This document shows positions 21,675 through 29,865 of a stretch of 41,283 bases of DNA, one piece after another. The translations under genes were made by a program, and so were the position numbers. Positions within the stretch are counted from its first letter, which is position 1. Each line of letters opens with the position of its first letter. The notes under the pieces are model-generated. The model was not told where the DNA came from and did no database searches. It worked only from the letters and a program-made list of their open reading frames with translations. This DNA comes from a virus: positions 1 through 41,283 of the IMG/VR virus record IMGVR_UViG_3300036790_000238; one strand, 5' to 3'.

Positions 21675-24566
21675 ATGCTCAAAAGGCTCATCCAATTCGC
21701 GCTCGTGTTGTGCGCCTCGGTCGCCGCGGCTCAGACCGCTCAGCCGCTCCTGCAGCCGCAGCAGCACTTCGTCAACGCGGCTGGATCGCCATGCGCCGGT
21801 TGTCAGTTGTTCTCCTATGCCGCAGGAACGACGAATCCACTGGCGACCTATACGGATTCGACCGAGGGCTCGCAGAATACTAATCCCATCATCCTCGATC
21901 CCTCGGGGGCCGGGAGTATTTGGCTCGGAGCGTCATCCTATAAATTCATCCTTGAAGATGCCAATGGAACTGTTCTGTGGACAGTAGATAACGTCGCCAG
22001 CATCGGGCTTCTGATCAGCGGCGGCCTGGCGAATTATGTTCCTATTGCCGGGGGCACGATGACGGGGCCGCTGGTCACGAAAACGATTGATGGGGCACTA
22101 AACGCTTCCTCGTGGCAGTCGTCTACTGGCAGCAACAACGGGATTTCGCTCTCGATCGCAGACTGCCTGACCTACAGCTATGCATGCCAGGTTTTGGCTC
22201 CGGCTCTTTATGCCCAGACCGAGGCGCAGCCGTGGGGAGGCTTTGAAGGCACGGTAACTACGAACGTCACCGGGCCGAAGTCTTCTGATCCGCTGGGATG
22301 CGTGGTCGATCAACGCTGGGCCTCTCCGCAGGTTGTCTGCAATCAGGGCCTGCCGCTGGACTCCAGCGGGCGGTTTCTCATGGCTCCGTGGGGAATCGTG
22401 CAGAACGCTCTGTCGATGGGGCAGTCCCTGAGTCCGCACAACATCAACGCCCTGATTCAGGCTACGCAATGGATGGGCGGACGAGATTTCCCGACGAATC
22501 TGAGCACAGACGAGAGCACGCTGAACGGCCTCACGGTCAATACGAACATCTTCACTCCGACGAATAACGACAATGTCCAAATCGCCTCGCGCTCCTGGTC
22601 TCCGGCAGACAACGTTGCGGTTGGTATCAGCGCATCTGGTGTCGGAACGACTCTGGGCCAGAATGAGGGCACGGAAGTTCGCTACCGGATGGGCGAGACG
22701 GGAAACATCAGCCAGGTCACCCTCAGCGGTGCCCCGACCTGCGGCGTGACCTGCACGATGGCAGGAACTCAGACGGCGGGGACGACAGGAGCGTTTGGCG
22801 AGGAACTGCCGTGGATTGACCTGAATCAGGGCTATTCGACCAGTTACGTCGCGTCGATTTCCTCCGATACCGTCACCGGAAACGCTTCTACGAATTGGGA
22901 CTCGGTGTATGGAACGAGCAACTGTGTAACGACCACGACGGCGGCTATCAAGAATCCCGGCAGCACCAATTCCTTCCCTCAGACAAATGTGACCATCTCC
23001 GTGGCTTCCTCGACCGGCTGTACCGCCGCAGCAGCCTATGCTTTCGACAACGCTGGGGACGCGAAGTGGCAGGGCTTCCACATCACCTCCATCCCCGATG
23101 GTACGCACATCATCGTGGATAGGGTCTACTACCCGATTCAGAGCGGAGCGACCATCGCACAAGGCGGTTTGACCGGGTACGGATTCGACATGGACGCAGA
23201 CAATGTGTGCGGAGGAGCTGGAAACGGTATCAGCACTGGCGGGGCAGACTCGGCTATCCAGTCGGGCCTCTGTGTCAAGAATCTGTTCCCCATCGTCAGC
23301 AACACGACAGGCGATATCCTGACGGCCTACGGCGGTCCTTTTCTCACGCTCTTAGCCAACGGTCGCGCTTATCAGTCGATGGGAGGTTCCGGAGGCTCCG
23401 CAACTGTAACCATCAGCGGCGGCGCGGCTGTATCCTGCACGGCTACCGGAGGAACTGGATACATCAGCGCCCAGGACCCGCCGCAACTCACGATCTCAGG
23501 TATCACTTACACCACGGCTCCGGTGATTTATGTCAGCGGCACGTCCGGAGGGGCGTTGAGCGCCTGCACAGTCGCGACTGCGGGTTCAGGAATCAGCGGA
23601 AGCGCGGCAGTGGCGGTCACGACCAGCAACCCCTACCACATCTATCCGCTGGCAGAGAGCGTACAGAACTACAACGCCACGACCGGGAAGATGGACGCCT
23701 CTGCCCTGGTAACCATGCCCTGGACCGGAACAGTCAGTTCCGGAGATGTGGTGGAGCAGCAGCACTACTTCAACTACAAGGCGACAGGGTTTGTGATGAA
23801 CGCCGTGGCCTCTGCGTGGCAGCACTATGGTCAGAAATTCGGCGGGAATCTGACTTTGTCAGGCGTGTGGGGAGGCAACGACTACGCGTTCCAGGTGACG
23901 AACAATGCCGACCCGTCCGTCTACAGCGGTAGTCCCCTGCAGCAGCCATACGTCATCGGACGCGGCCAAATGACTACACCGTGGGGATATTTCCTGAATG
24001 GCCAGTACAGAAACGGCATATTGTTGACTGTCCCTCCATCCGGGGGAAGCAACAGGACCGGGGCTGTGGTTGTCGCATGCGGCGTTTACTGCGCGTTGTG
24101 GACCAGCAGTTATAACGTCCTGACGGTACAGAACTCGAACGATTCCAACTTTGCTGAGGATGTGCTGCAATACAACCCATCAACTCAGGCATGGTACTGG
24201 ACTACGGGAGCTGTCCTGGCGAACGGCGGTAGCCCGTCGCATCATATATCGTTCGACCCAACCAACAGCCTGGAAGTAGACGGAAAGGCTCCCTGCTACA
24301 GCGATGGGACCAACTGCCCCACGACCGCTTATACCGTGTCCTGGACGCCATCAGCGGCGACAGTATCGGCGTGTGTCGAGCAGACCGTCACCGTAACCGG
24401 TGTGGTGACGACCAGGCAGGTTGGGGCCAGTCCTCCGGGGTTTGTAGGCACGCATGTATGGATTGGCTCGGTGCGGCCATCTTCGGCAAATACGGTTTCG
24501 GTAGCATTTTGCGCCGATGCAACGGGCGGCACTCCGCCTTCAGGTAACTGGCTGTTCAGACAGTGA
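21675..24566 (+). CDS. Tailspike or tail fibre with Sec signal peptide
   Basis: The 963-residue protein starts with a canonical signal peptide (LKRLIQFALVLCASVAAAQ; cleavage after AAA). Immediately after comes a phage fibre head-binding type domain (CQLFSYAAGTTNPLATYTDS, NTNPIILDPSGAGSIWLG, SYKFILEDANGTVLWTVDNV). A long Gly/Ser/Thr-rich beta region follows, then a C-terminal cap (WTPSAATVSACVEQTVTVTG, NTVSVAFCADATGG) of the type that ends other fibres. It occupies the P22 gp9 position, last of the virion genes. A fibre with a secretion signal is unexpected because tails assemble in the cytosol. Confidence 0.85.
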   Translation: MLKRLIQFALVLCASVAAAQTAQPLLQPQQHFVNAAGSPCAGCQLFSYAAGTTNPLATYTDSTEGSQNTNPIILDPSGAGSIWLGASSYKFILEDANGTVLWTVDNVASIGLLISGGLANYVPIAGGTMTGPLVTKTIDGALNASSWQSSTGSNNGISLSIADCLTYSYACQVLAPALYAQTEAQPWGGFEGTVTTNVTGPKSSDPLGCVVDQRWASPQVVCNQGLPLDSSGRFLMAPWGIVQNALSMGQSLSPHNINALIQATQWMGGRDFPTNLSTDESTLNGLTVNTNIFTPTNNDNVQIASRSWSPADNVAVGISASGVGTTLGQNEGTEVRYRMGETGNISQVTLSGAPTCGVTCTMAGTQTAGTTGAFGEELPWIDLNQGYSTSYVASISSDTVTGNASTNWDSVYGTSNCVTTTTAAIKNPGSTNSFPQTNVTISVASSTGCTAAAAYAFDNAGDAKWQGFHITSIPDGTHIIVDRVYYPIQSGATIAQGGLTGYGFDMDADNVCGGAGNGISTGGADSAIQSGLCVKNLFPIVSNTTGDILTAYGGPFLTLLANGRAYQSMGGSGGSATVTISGGAAVSCTATGGTGYISAQDPPQLTISGITYTTAPVIYVSGTSGGALSACTVATAGSGISGSAAVAVTTSNPYHIYPLAESVQNYNATTGKMDASALVTMPWTGTVSSGDVVEQQHYFNYKATGFVMNAVASAWQHYGQKFGGNLTLSGVWGGNDYAFQVTNNADPSVYSGSPLQQPYVIGRGQMTTPWGYFLNGQYRNGILLTVPPSGGSNRTGAVVVACGVYCALWTSSYNVLTVQNSNDSNFAEDVLQYNPSTQAWYWTTGAVLANGGSPSHHISFDPTNSLEVDGKAPCYSDGTNCPTTAYTVSWTPSAATVSACVEQTVTVTGVVTTRQVGASPPGFVGTHVWIGSVRPSSANTVSVAFCADATGGTPPSGNWLFRQ

Positions 24567-24574
24567 GGACTCCC

Positions 24575-25645
24575 ATGAAGAAACTCGCAATCATTCTCGG
24601 CGCAATTCTGACGGCCTCGGCCTCGGCGCAAATCAGCCAGCCTGGCGGAGGCGGCGTGTCCGTCACGTCTTCCACCAGCGACCTGACGCTCTCGCCGAGT
24701 CCTCTGACCGGGACAGGGACTATTGACTTGAATCTGGCGAATGCTAATAACTGGTCAGCCAACGCCTCTTTCCCTACAGTGAACATTGGCGCAACCGGAA
24801 CGCCTGCTATTGGAGCGGTTCAAGTTACGCAGAGCAGCGGTCCGGCGTTCACGACCTTTCCCGCTTACACGGGGGCGCTGGGATATATCAACGGCGCGGG
24901 TGCTGCTGGCTTCGGTCTTCTTTTGGGAGATACCAACGCTAATTCTGCTGTATTGATCCAAAATAACTCTAATGGGAATTTCTATATCGACAATCTGACA
25001 AACACAACCGCTTCTATCATTGCGACTATCAATAAGACAAACGGGGGATACTCAGCGAGCGGCGGTGGCAGTTTTCAAGGAGGCGGTGTTTCAGGCAACA
25101 CCCAGTTAAGTGCAGTAACGATTGAAAGCGGTTATGATGGTACGACTACTTCTGCAATTGGAGCATTAACATTACGCGGTGCGAATAACTCCAACGCCAG
25201 TGGAACCAGCGCTAGCTCAATCTTTGAGCCGGGAGCTGAGACAGGAGGAGGTTCTCAGGGTACGGCGCTGATGAATGAATCATCGACGACAGCCTCTGTG
25301 TTGAGCGCGACGTTTGAAGTTGTATCTCAGACAACCACAGCAGATCAGGTAGCTGCGACTGCTTTAGGAGCACTTACAGGCGTCGTGGGAATTGCACAGA
25401 CGGCAGGCGGGACGGCGACTCAACTTTATGTCGCTAGTTACGGTAAGACGAATGTCCGATTCGACGGCACTCCTGTCATTGGCGATACTGCTTGCGCTCC
25501 GCCTCCGACTACCGGTACGGCGGGATTGGCTCACGACAACGGGACGACGGCCTGCACTACGTCATCGCTGGTTGGAGTCGTCACGGGACAGGTCAGCGGG
25601 ACCGGCTCCGGGGCGACAGCGACCGTGCTCCTAAAATTGCAGTAG
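24575..25645 (+). CDS. Second fibre-like protein with signal peptide
   Basis: The 356-residue protein begins KKLAIILGAILTASASAQ, a clear Sec signal. I used the ATG with GAGGA upstream. The rest is Gly/Ser/Thr-rich beta sequence (DLTLSPSPLTGTGTIDLNLA, TPAIGAVQVTQSSGPAFTTF) resembling phage fibre shafts, ending in a strand-rich GVVTGQVSGTGSGATATVLL cap. Codon third positions are less GC-rich than the neighbours in the middle (about 24940-25480), which hints at a recently exchanged segment. It is probably an accessory adhesin. Confidence 0.72.
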   Translation: MKKLAIILGAILTASASAQISQPGGGGVSVTSSTSDLTLSPSPLTGTGTIDLNLANANNWSANASFPTVNIGATGTPAIGAVQVTQSSGPAFTTFPAYTGALGYINGAGAAGFGLLLGDTNANSAVLIQNNSNGNFYIDNLTNTTASIIATINKTNGGYSASGGGSFQGGGVSGNTQLSAVTIESGYDGTTTSAIGALTLRGANNSNASGTSASSIFEPGAETGGGSQGTALMNESSTTASVLSATFEVVSQTTTADQVAATALGALTGVVGIAQTAGGTATQLYVASYGKTNVRFDGTPVIGDTACAPPPTTGTAGLAHDNGTTACTTSSLVGVVTGQVSGTGSGATATVLLKLQ

Positions 25646-25663
25646 AGGAAAGGTTCCCAAGCG

Positions 25664-25906
25664 ATGCCAGGCAGGCGATTTGAGGACATTGATTTGAGCG
25701 AATGCCCCAATACCGAGACGGTGAAGAAGCACGATGAAGATCTCTATCACGGGGACGCGCGCAAAGCTGGCATCACGACCCGGATGGAGCAAGTGGAGGA
25801 TCGAATGGATTCATTCAGCGGTAACGTCAACAAGATGGTCTGGGCTATTGTGGCCGTCGCGCTCGCCGTTCTGGGCGAGATCATTCAGAAGGCCCTGGTC
25901 CACTAA
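25664..25906 (+). CDS. XhlA-like membrane protein, lysis region
   Basis: The 80-residue protein has a charged coiled-coil half (ITTRMEQVEDRMDSFSGNVN) and a single C-terminal transmembrane segment (MVWAIVAVALAVLGEIIQKA). This plan matches haemolysin XhlA-type accessory proteins that associate with holins. It is followed at once by a two-helix membrane protein. It could also be a spanin-like or tail-associated protein. Confidence 0.65.
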   Translation: MPGRRFEDIDLSECPNTETVKKHDEDLYHGDARKAGITTRMEQVEDRMDSFSGNVNKMVWAIVAVALAVLGEIIQKALVH

Positions 25907-25919
25907 AAAGGAGAACGAC

Positions 25920-26237
25920 ATGAGCACGTCTATTGTCCCACCGCCCGACCGCCCCAGCGTCACTCTCACGGCAGAGCAGTTCGATGAACTGATGGCCAAG
26001 AAATCCCCCAAAGCTGCCCCGCAATGGTGGACCGCGTTCACCGCAAAAGTCGCAGCGACAGGCGGTTGGAAGCATGCCATCTGGATCACCTGGCTCGGAG
26101 TCGGAACCGTGGTCGCGGCTGACCCTGCCGCTCATCAGGCGTTTCTGACTCTGTGGGCGCATGTTCCCAAGTGGGCGGTTGACGGCGTGGCCATTGCGGC
26201 TCCGATTGCGGCCTACTTCATCAAGCCGACACAGTAA
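25920..26237 (+). CDS. Putative holin
   Basis: The 105-residue protein has AAGGAG upstream, a polar N-terminal half, and two hydrophobic segments (HAIWITWLGVGTVVAADPAA and WAVDGVAIAAPIAAYFI) separated by a short loop. Small two-helix proteins directly after an XhlA-like gene and upstream of the endolysin are typical holins. No family motif confirms this. Confidence 0.55.
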   Translation: MSTSIVPPPDRPSVTLTAEQFDELMAKKSPKAAPQWWTAFTAKVAATGGWKHAIWITWLGVGTVVAADPAAHQAFLTLWAHVPKWAVDGVAIAAPIAAYFIKPTQ

Positions 26238-26296
26238 TCAAATACACACTTACTTTCCGCCCGTTTGTGGTGTATCGTAACCGCGAAAGGAACCGC

Positions 26297-26674
26297 ATGA
26301 AACGACTGATTGGCACCATCATAGGCGCGGCGCTGCTGCTGCTCCCGCTTTCCTGCTCCAGTTTTGAGCGCACCACGTTTCAGACGCTCTCGGCGACTCA
26401 GGCCACGCTCAATTCTTCGCAGGCTCTCTACGAGACCGGCTGCCCGGCTCCGGCTGGCGTGACGGGATGCATTCCGCACGATCAAATCGCGTTCACAGCG
26501 ATCACCAAAGCCAAGGCCGCAGACGTTCTGGCGGTCAACGCCATGGTCGTCTACGAGCAGGAGAAGGCGACATCTTCGTCTGCATCCGTGCTGCTTGCGC
26601 AGGAGCAGGTTGTGCTGTCCGAACTGGCGCAGATTCCGTCGCTGCTGGTCGCCATCAATACGCTGAAACAGTAA
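26297..26674 (+). CDS. Putative lipoprotein in the lysis region
   Basis: The 125-residue protein starts KRLIGTIIGAALLLLPLSC, a lipoprotein-type signal whose Cys lies at residue 20, although the residue at -3 is Pro rather than Leu. A short helical domain with two further Cys (TGCPAPAGVTGC) follows. It could be an outer-membrane spanin subunit or another envelope protein. It is longer than typical Rz1. A 59-base gap precedes it, with weak TATCGT (-10 like). Confidence 0.6.
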   Translation: MKRLIGTIIGAALLLLPLSCSSFERTTFQTLSATQATLNSSQALYETGCPAPAGVTGCIPHDQIAFTAITKAKAADVLAVNAMVVYEQEKATSSSASVLLAQEQVVLSELAQIPSLLVAINTLKQ

Positions 26675-26683
26675 GGAGACCCT

Positions 26684-26941
26684 ATGCCACTCGCATCCGA
26701 TGTCCAGGCCGCCATTGCCGAAGCGCAGAGTATCGCTGACGCCGCCGCGAAGGCGGTAGAGACCTATCTGCCCGGAGAGGCAATACCAGCCGCTGCAATC
26801 GCTGGCGTGGTCGATTTGACCTCCCTGCTGGCCCAGAAAGCCGTCGCAACCTTCTCCGCAGCCTCAGGGACGCCCATCACCGCAGAAAGCGTGATGGCCC
26901 TGCTGCCCAATCCTGCTCCGCTGACGCCGCCAACGGCCTGA
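26684..26941 (+). CDS. Small Ala-rich protein (85 aa)
   Basis: The ATG has AAGGAG at ideal spacing. The protein is helical and alanine-rich (ASDVQAAIAEAQSIADAAAK) with a mildly hydrophobic middle (AIPAAAIAGVVDLTSLLAQK) and a Pro-rich tail. It lacks a clear membrane segment or signal. It lies between the lipoprotein and a secreted protein; its role is unknown. Confidence 0.65.
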   Translation: MPLASDVQAAIAEAQSIADAAAKAVETYLPGEAIPAAAIAGVVDLTSLLAQKAVATFSAASGTPITAESVMALLPNPAPLTPPTA

Positions 26942-26950
26942 AAGGTAGCC

Positions 26951-27451
26951 ATGAGAAAGTTCTGCAATCTGTTTGTTTGCTTCGCCTACGCCGTCCTGTT
27001 CGGTGCAGCCTCGGTTGGATGCCATGCGCAGGTACCGCCCAACCCAACGGCCTACACCTGTCCGGCGACCACCGGCACGCTCTACACGCCGCTGAATCAG
27101 TCCACTCCGGCGACGGGCCTGACGTACACCGACTCCAAGCCAACCGCAGGGCAGTACTGCTACATCGTGGAATCTGAAATCGGCGTGCAGGTCAGTTTGC
27201 CGTCCAATACCGCTGGATCGTTCACCACCAGCGGAGCCAATTCCGTGATCCTGACATGGCAGGCTCCCTCGAGCGGCCCGACACCGGCAGGCTATTACCT
27301 GAGCCGCGCGCCTGCGGTGCTCGTAACCTTGGGAGCGCCTACCGTCGTGGCTGGTAGCGTGGCTGAAGTGACCCCCCTGCTGCCTATTCCTGAGCCCACA
27401 GTGGCCTCTGTAGCCCCTCCGGTCCATTTGACGGCACGGATGGGTGACTGA
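26951..27451 (+). CDS. Secreted protein with fibronectin-type-III-like domains
   Basis: The 166-residue protein has a signal peptide (RKFCNLFVCFAYAVLFGAAS, cleavage near CHA-Q). The mature part looks like Fn3-type sandwiches: TGLTYTDSKPTAGQYCYIV is a closing strand pattern and NSVILTWQAPSSGPTPAGYY opens the next. It sits inside the lysis region, so it may decorate the envelope or virion rather than cause lysis. Confidence 0.65.
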   Translation: MRKFCNLFVCFAYAVLFGAASVGCHAQVPPNPTAYTCPATTGTLYTPLNQSTPATGLTYTDSKPTAGQYCYIVESEIGVQVSLPSNTAGSFTTSGANSVILTWQAPSSGPTPAGYYLSRAPAVLVTLGAPTVVAGSVAEVTPLLPIPEPTVASVAPPVHLTARMGD

Positions 27452-27532
27452 GTGTGGTGGGACGCCCTGTACGCCTTTCTGGGTGCAGCGGCGTTCGTCG
27501 TGGGCGTTTCGCTGCTGGTGCGGAGGGGATAG
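27452..27532 (+). CDS. 26-aa single-helix membrane peptide
   Basis: A GTG start overlaps the preceding stop by one base, and the frame ends directly at the endolysin ATG. The product (MWWDALYAFLGAAAFVVGVS then LLVRRG) is one transmembrane helix with a positive end. The position and shape suggest a pinholin-like or antiholin-like peptide, but it is very short. Confidence 0.5.
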   Translation: MWWDALYAFLGAAAFVVGVSLLVRRG

Positions 27533-28033
27533 ATGGCCGCAATCTCAGCCGAACTCGCTGGCGGAGCCGATAGAGTCGCCTTCCTTGACCTCATCGGCTT
27601 CTCGGAGGGAACCAGCAGCAGCCCCATAACGCAGGATGGAGGGTACGATGTCATCGTCTCGGGAATTGACGGTCCTGGTCGCTTCGATAGCTATATTGAC
27701 CATCCTTTTGCTGACGGTCGCGGCCCCGTGGTTGTCCGCGAAAGTCCTCTGTTGGAGAGCACGGCGTCAGGCCGCTACCAAATCCTGCTCCGATGGTGGC
27801 TGCCCTACAAAGCCCAGCTCGGACTGACGGACTTCTCTCCCATCTCTCAGGACCGTGTAGCGCTGCAGCAGATGCGGGAGCGCGGCGCTATTGGACGGCT
27901 GATCGAGAATGATGTCCAGGGAGCAATCGAGGCGTGCTCGAATATCTGGGCTTCGTTCCCCGGCAACGATTACGGGCAGGGCGGAAAGTCGATGGCCGAA
28001 TTACTGGCGAAATACGAGGCTCTTCTTGCGTGA
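27533..28033 (+). CDS. Endolysin, lambda R-type lytic transglycosylase
   Basis: The 166-residue protein closely follows lambda R. It has AFLDLIGFSEGT (catalytic Glu at 25), GYDVIVSG, YIDHPFAD, STASGRYQILLRWW, DFSPISQDRVALQQ and CSNIWASFPGNDYGQ. The family cleaves the glycan strands of peptidoglycan by forming 1,6-anhydro ends. It has no signal peptide, so it needs a holin to reach the wall. GGAGGGG precedes the ATG. Confidence 0.93.
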   Translation: MAAISAELAGGADRVAFLDLIGFSEGTSSSPITQDGGYDVIVSGIDGPGRFDSYIDHPFADGRGPVVVRESPLLESTASGRYQILLRWWLPYKAQLGLTDFSPISQDRVALQQMRERGAIGRLIENDVQGAIEACSNIWASFPGNDYGQGGKSMAELLAKYEALLA

Positions 28034-28245
28034 TTACCACACTGGGCTGCTACGTCCTGGCCTCTGCTGTGAGCCACCTCAGGCATCAGGTAAGCGCGAC
28101 CCGGATCATCAACAAGCTGCTGGCTGAGGCGGAGTCTCAGGGCACCTCGCCCCGGGTTATGGAGATGGCGCGTCTCTACGGCTACCGGAGGCAGAGGCTG
28201 GGGAAGCGTTATCGCATCACGGCTTCGAATCTGGAGGAAGGCTGA
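28030..28245 (+). CDS. Small protein after the endolysin (71 aa)
   Basis: The GTG start overlaps the endolysin stop (GTGA). The N-terminus (ITTLGCYVLASAVSHLRHQV) is only mildly hydrophobic. The C-terminal half is strongly basic (LYGYRRQRLGKRYRIT). Position would suit a spanin subunit, but no clear membrane helix is present. It is the last rightward gene; the leftward RNA ligase ends 17 bases away, with no obvious terminator between them. Confidence 0.6.
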   Translation: MITTLGCYVLASAVSHLRHQVSATRIINKLLAEAESQGTSPRVMEMARLYGYRRQRLGKRYRITASNLEEG

Positions 28246-28262
28246 AGCACGGGTCTAACTGT

Positions 28263-28908
28263 TTAGAAATCCTTCGTTTTAAGCTTAACGATGAGGCGAT
28301 GGCCTTTCTTGTCAAAGAGTGCCTCTATCGGACGCCCCACCAAGCCTTCAGCGTCAAACATGGAGCAGGAGGCCATCGACTTGAACCCCTCTTTGACCAT
28401 TGCCGTAGCCTCTTCCAGCGCCATCTCTCCGATAAGAGGAACCGCTGCGATTCCCAGTTTGGCCGCCACATCGCGCATATTTTCATCAGACAGCCACCAG
28501 CCCCCCAAGGCTGAATTGACGGTGTCGATTACGAATACATCAAACAGGATTAATTTCTTGGTGGGAGAATACAGACCGCCCCCTTTCTGTATTCCTGCGC
28601 CATAGCCTTCCCCGTATAGAATCACGTCTTGTCCGTCCGGAAATGTGGAGCGTAATTTTATCGACTGTGATATTTTCGCTGAGCCAACGAATAAGTTCTG
28701 CGTGCATCTGGGCGTTATCCGTCTTTCCGCCAAAGATAAGCTTCTCCGATTTCCAAATTGCTCGGATGTTGGTGCCGTCGATCTTCTCCGTCCATACCCA
28801 AGACTTTATCGCCCCGTAGATGCGGTTTTTAAGGATCAGTTCCGGCTTAAGGCGATGCGTCTTTTCATCGCGCTCGTAGAGTGTTTCAATCTTGTGATAC
28901 TCGCTCAT
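28263..28908 (-). CDS. RNA ligase, split by a frameshift
   Basis: Two frames together make one nucleotidyltransferase ligase. Frame 1 (from ATG 28908, GGAGG upstream) has the nucleotidyl-lysine motif TEKIDGTN (Lys 42) and runs to WLSENITVDKI. Frame 2 continues DGQDVILYGEGYGAGIQKGG, ILFDVFVID, FDAEGLVGRP and the final lysines VKLKTKDF (motif V). A single-base shift near the ATTTCC run at about 28640 would join them into 214 residues. RNA ligases of this type repair broken RNA such as cleaved tRNA. It may be an assembly error, a programmed +1 shift or a true mutation. Confidence 0.85.
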
Positions 28909-29149
28909 CCTCTCCTCCATCCCGCCACCCTTTTTCCCGCAGCCGGTCTAACTCACGCCGCAGCGCATCGGCCTCGTTCGCGCTGGCCAGCCGCTCCCCA
29001 GCCAACCGGTCTACCTCCGCCTTCAGGGAGGCGATGGAGGCGCGGGCCTCGATCAGTTCGCAGGCCATTGCATGCGTCTCCCCATGGCAGAGCCACGGTT
29101 CATGGGCAGATTCAGCAATCCTCTGCAGCCGCTCAGGGGTGAGTGTCAT
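28886..29149 (-). CDS. Coiled-coil protein (87 aa)
   Basis: The start overlaps the previous stop by ATGA. After TPERLQRIAESAHEPWLCHG the protein becomes a long helix (SLKAEVDRLAGERLASANEA, ALRRELDRLREKGW), a likely dimeric coiled coil. Small proteins with this two-part plan are common in phage early regions; the function is unknown. It overlaps the RNA ligase start. Confidence 0.7.
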   Translation of the reverse strand: MTLTPERLQRIAESAHEPWLCHGETHAMACELIEARASIASLKAEVDRLAGERLASANEADALRRELDRLREKGWRDGGEDERVSQD

Positions 29150-29346
29150 TGGGTGCCTCCAGGCATAGTAAGCAGCTTCTTCCGGCACGACGCGCTCAGG
29201 GAAGCAAATGAGCCCGCCTCCAGCGTCTTCTCCCGGTTGATCGAGCCATCCTCGTTGCGGTAGCGGGCTATCAGGGGCCCGAAGTCGCAGCCTCGTGTTG
29301 CCGCACAGAAGCCGTGCAGCCAAGCCATAAATTCGGCGTCAGTCAT
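29146..29346 (-). CDS. Small hypothetical protein (66 aa)
   Basis: The protein starts MTDAEFMAWLHGFCAATRGC, with GGAGG upstream and an ATGA overlap with the zinc-ribbon gene. The AEFMAWLHGF start is a pattern I have seen in short phage proteins, with no known function. The rest is polar with one more Cys. Confidence 0.65.
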   Translation of the reverse strand: MTDAEFMAWLHGFCAATRGCDFGPLIARYRNEDGSINREKTLEAGSFASLSASCRKKLLTMPGGTQ

Positions 29347-29588
29347 GGTGCCTCCGTCTTGGGTGCGCCAAATACTGATTCGCATGGTTGGCTACGTTGT
29401 TCCCGTAGGAGCAAAGCAGATTGAAGGCTAGCGCTTATCCGATCAATGCGCTCAACATTGCACCTGAAGCACCAGTTACCCCAATGTTTTCCGACGCACC
29501 CCGCCATTCCGCACCCCCAGCACTTTACGTTGGGTCGAATCGCATTCGAAGAGTGGCGGGGATTTTTATACGCGAGAAGTTTAGTCAC
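29343..29588 (-). CDS. Zinc-ribbon microprotein (81 aa)
   Basis: I chose the GTG at 29588 because CGGAGG lies six bases upstream. After a basic start (TKLLAYKNPRHSSNAIRPNV) comes KCWGCGMAGC...CFRC, a four-to-five cysteine zinc ribbon, then a helix. The role is unknown; it belongs to a set of Cys-rich small proteins in this operon. Confidence 0.7.
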   Translation of the reverse strand: MTKLLAYKNPRHSSNAIRPNVKCWGCGMAGCVGKHWGNWCFRCNVERIDRISASLQSALLLREQRSQPCESVFGAPKTEAP

Positions 29589-29589
29589 T

Positions 29590-29865
29590 TCACGCCTCCG
29601 TTCTCCGGTTGGGAGCCGTCGCGAGGCGAAGGGGTGCGAATGGTTTACGCACGGCGCGCATTCCATCCTTCGCCTCTTGCAGAATATTCTCGTAGGCCAT
29701 CTCGACAGCCTCTTCTCCAGACAAGCCGTAGAGCTTTTCCCCCTTGCGGCGCAATTGGTCCGGACGCATGTATTTGCTGATTCGATAGAGAGCGGCATAC
29801 ATCTGCGCATAGTCCTGCGAGATGCGCTCGATCTGCGCGCCAGTCAGCATCTTGGCTTGGCTCAT
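29590..29865 (-). CDS. Hypothetical helical protein (91 aa)
   Basis: The ATGA overlap with the upstream gene fixes the start at MSQAKMLTGAQIERISQDYA. The rest is helical and charged (YRISKYMRPDQLRRKGEKLY, GEEAVEMAYENILQEAKDGM) with a basic tail. It has no Cys motif or membrane segment. I do not recognise the family. Confidence 0.68.
   Translation of the reverse strand: MSQAKMLTGAQIERISQDYAQMYAALYRISKYMRPDQLRRKGEKLYGLSGEEAVEMAYENILQEAKDGMRAVRKPFAPLRLATAPNRRTEA

Noticed and set aside
22098-23162. Long minus-strand open frame opposite the tailspike
   Set aside because: Arg/Gly-rich translation with no ribosome site; it is the antisense shadow of a GC-rich, Gly/Thr-rich gene whose plus-strand protein has clear domains.
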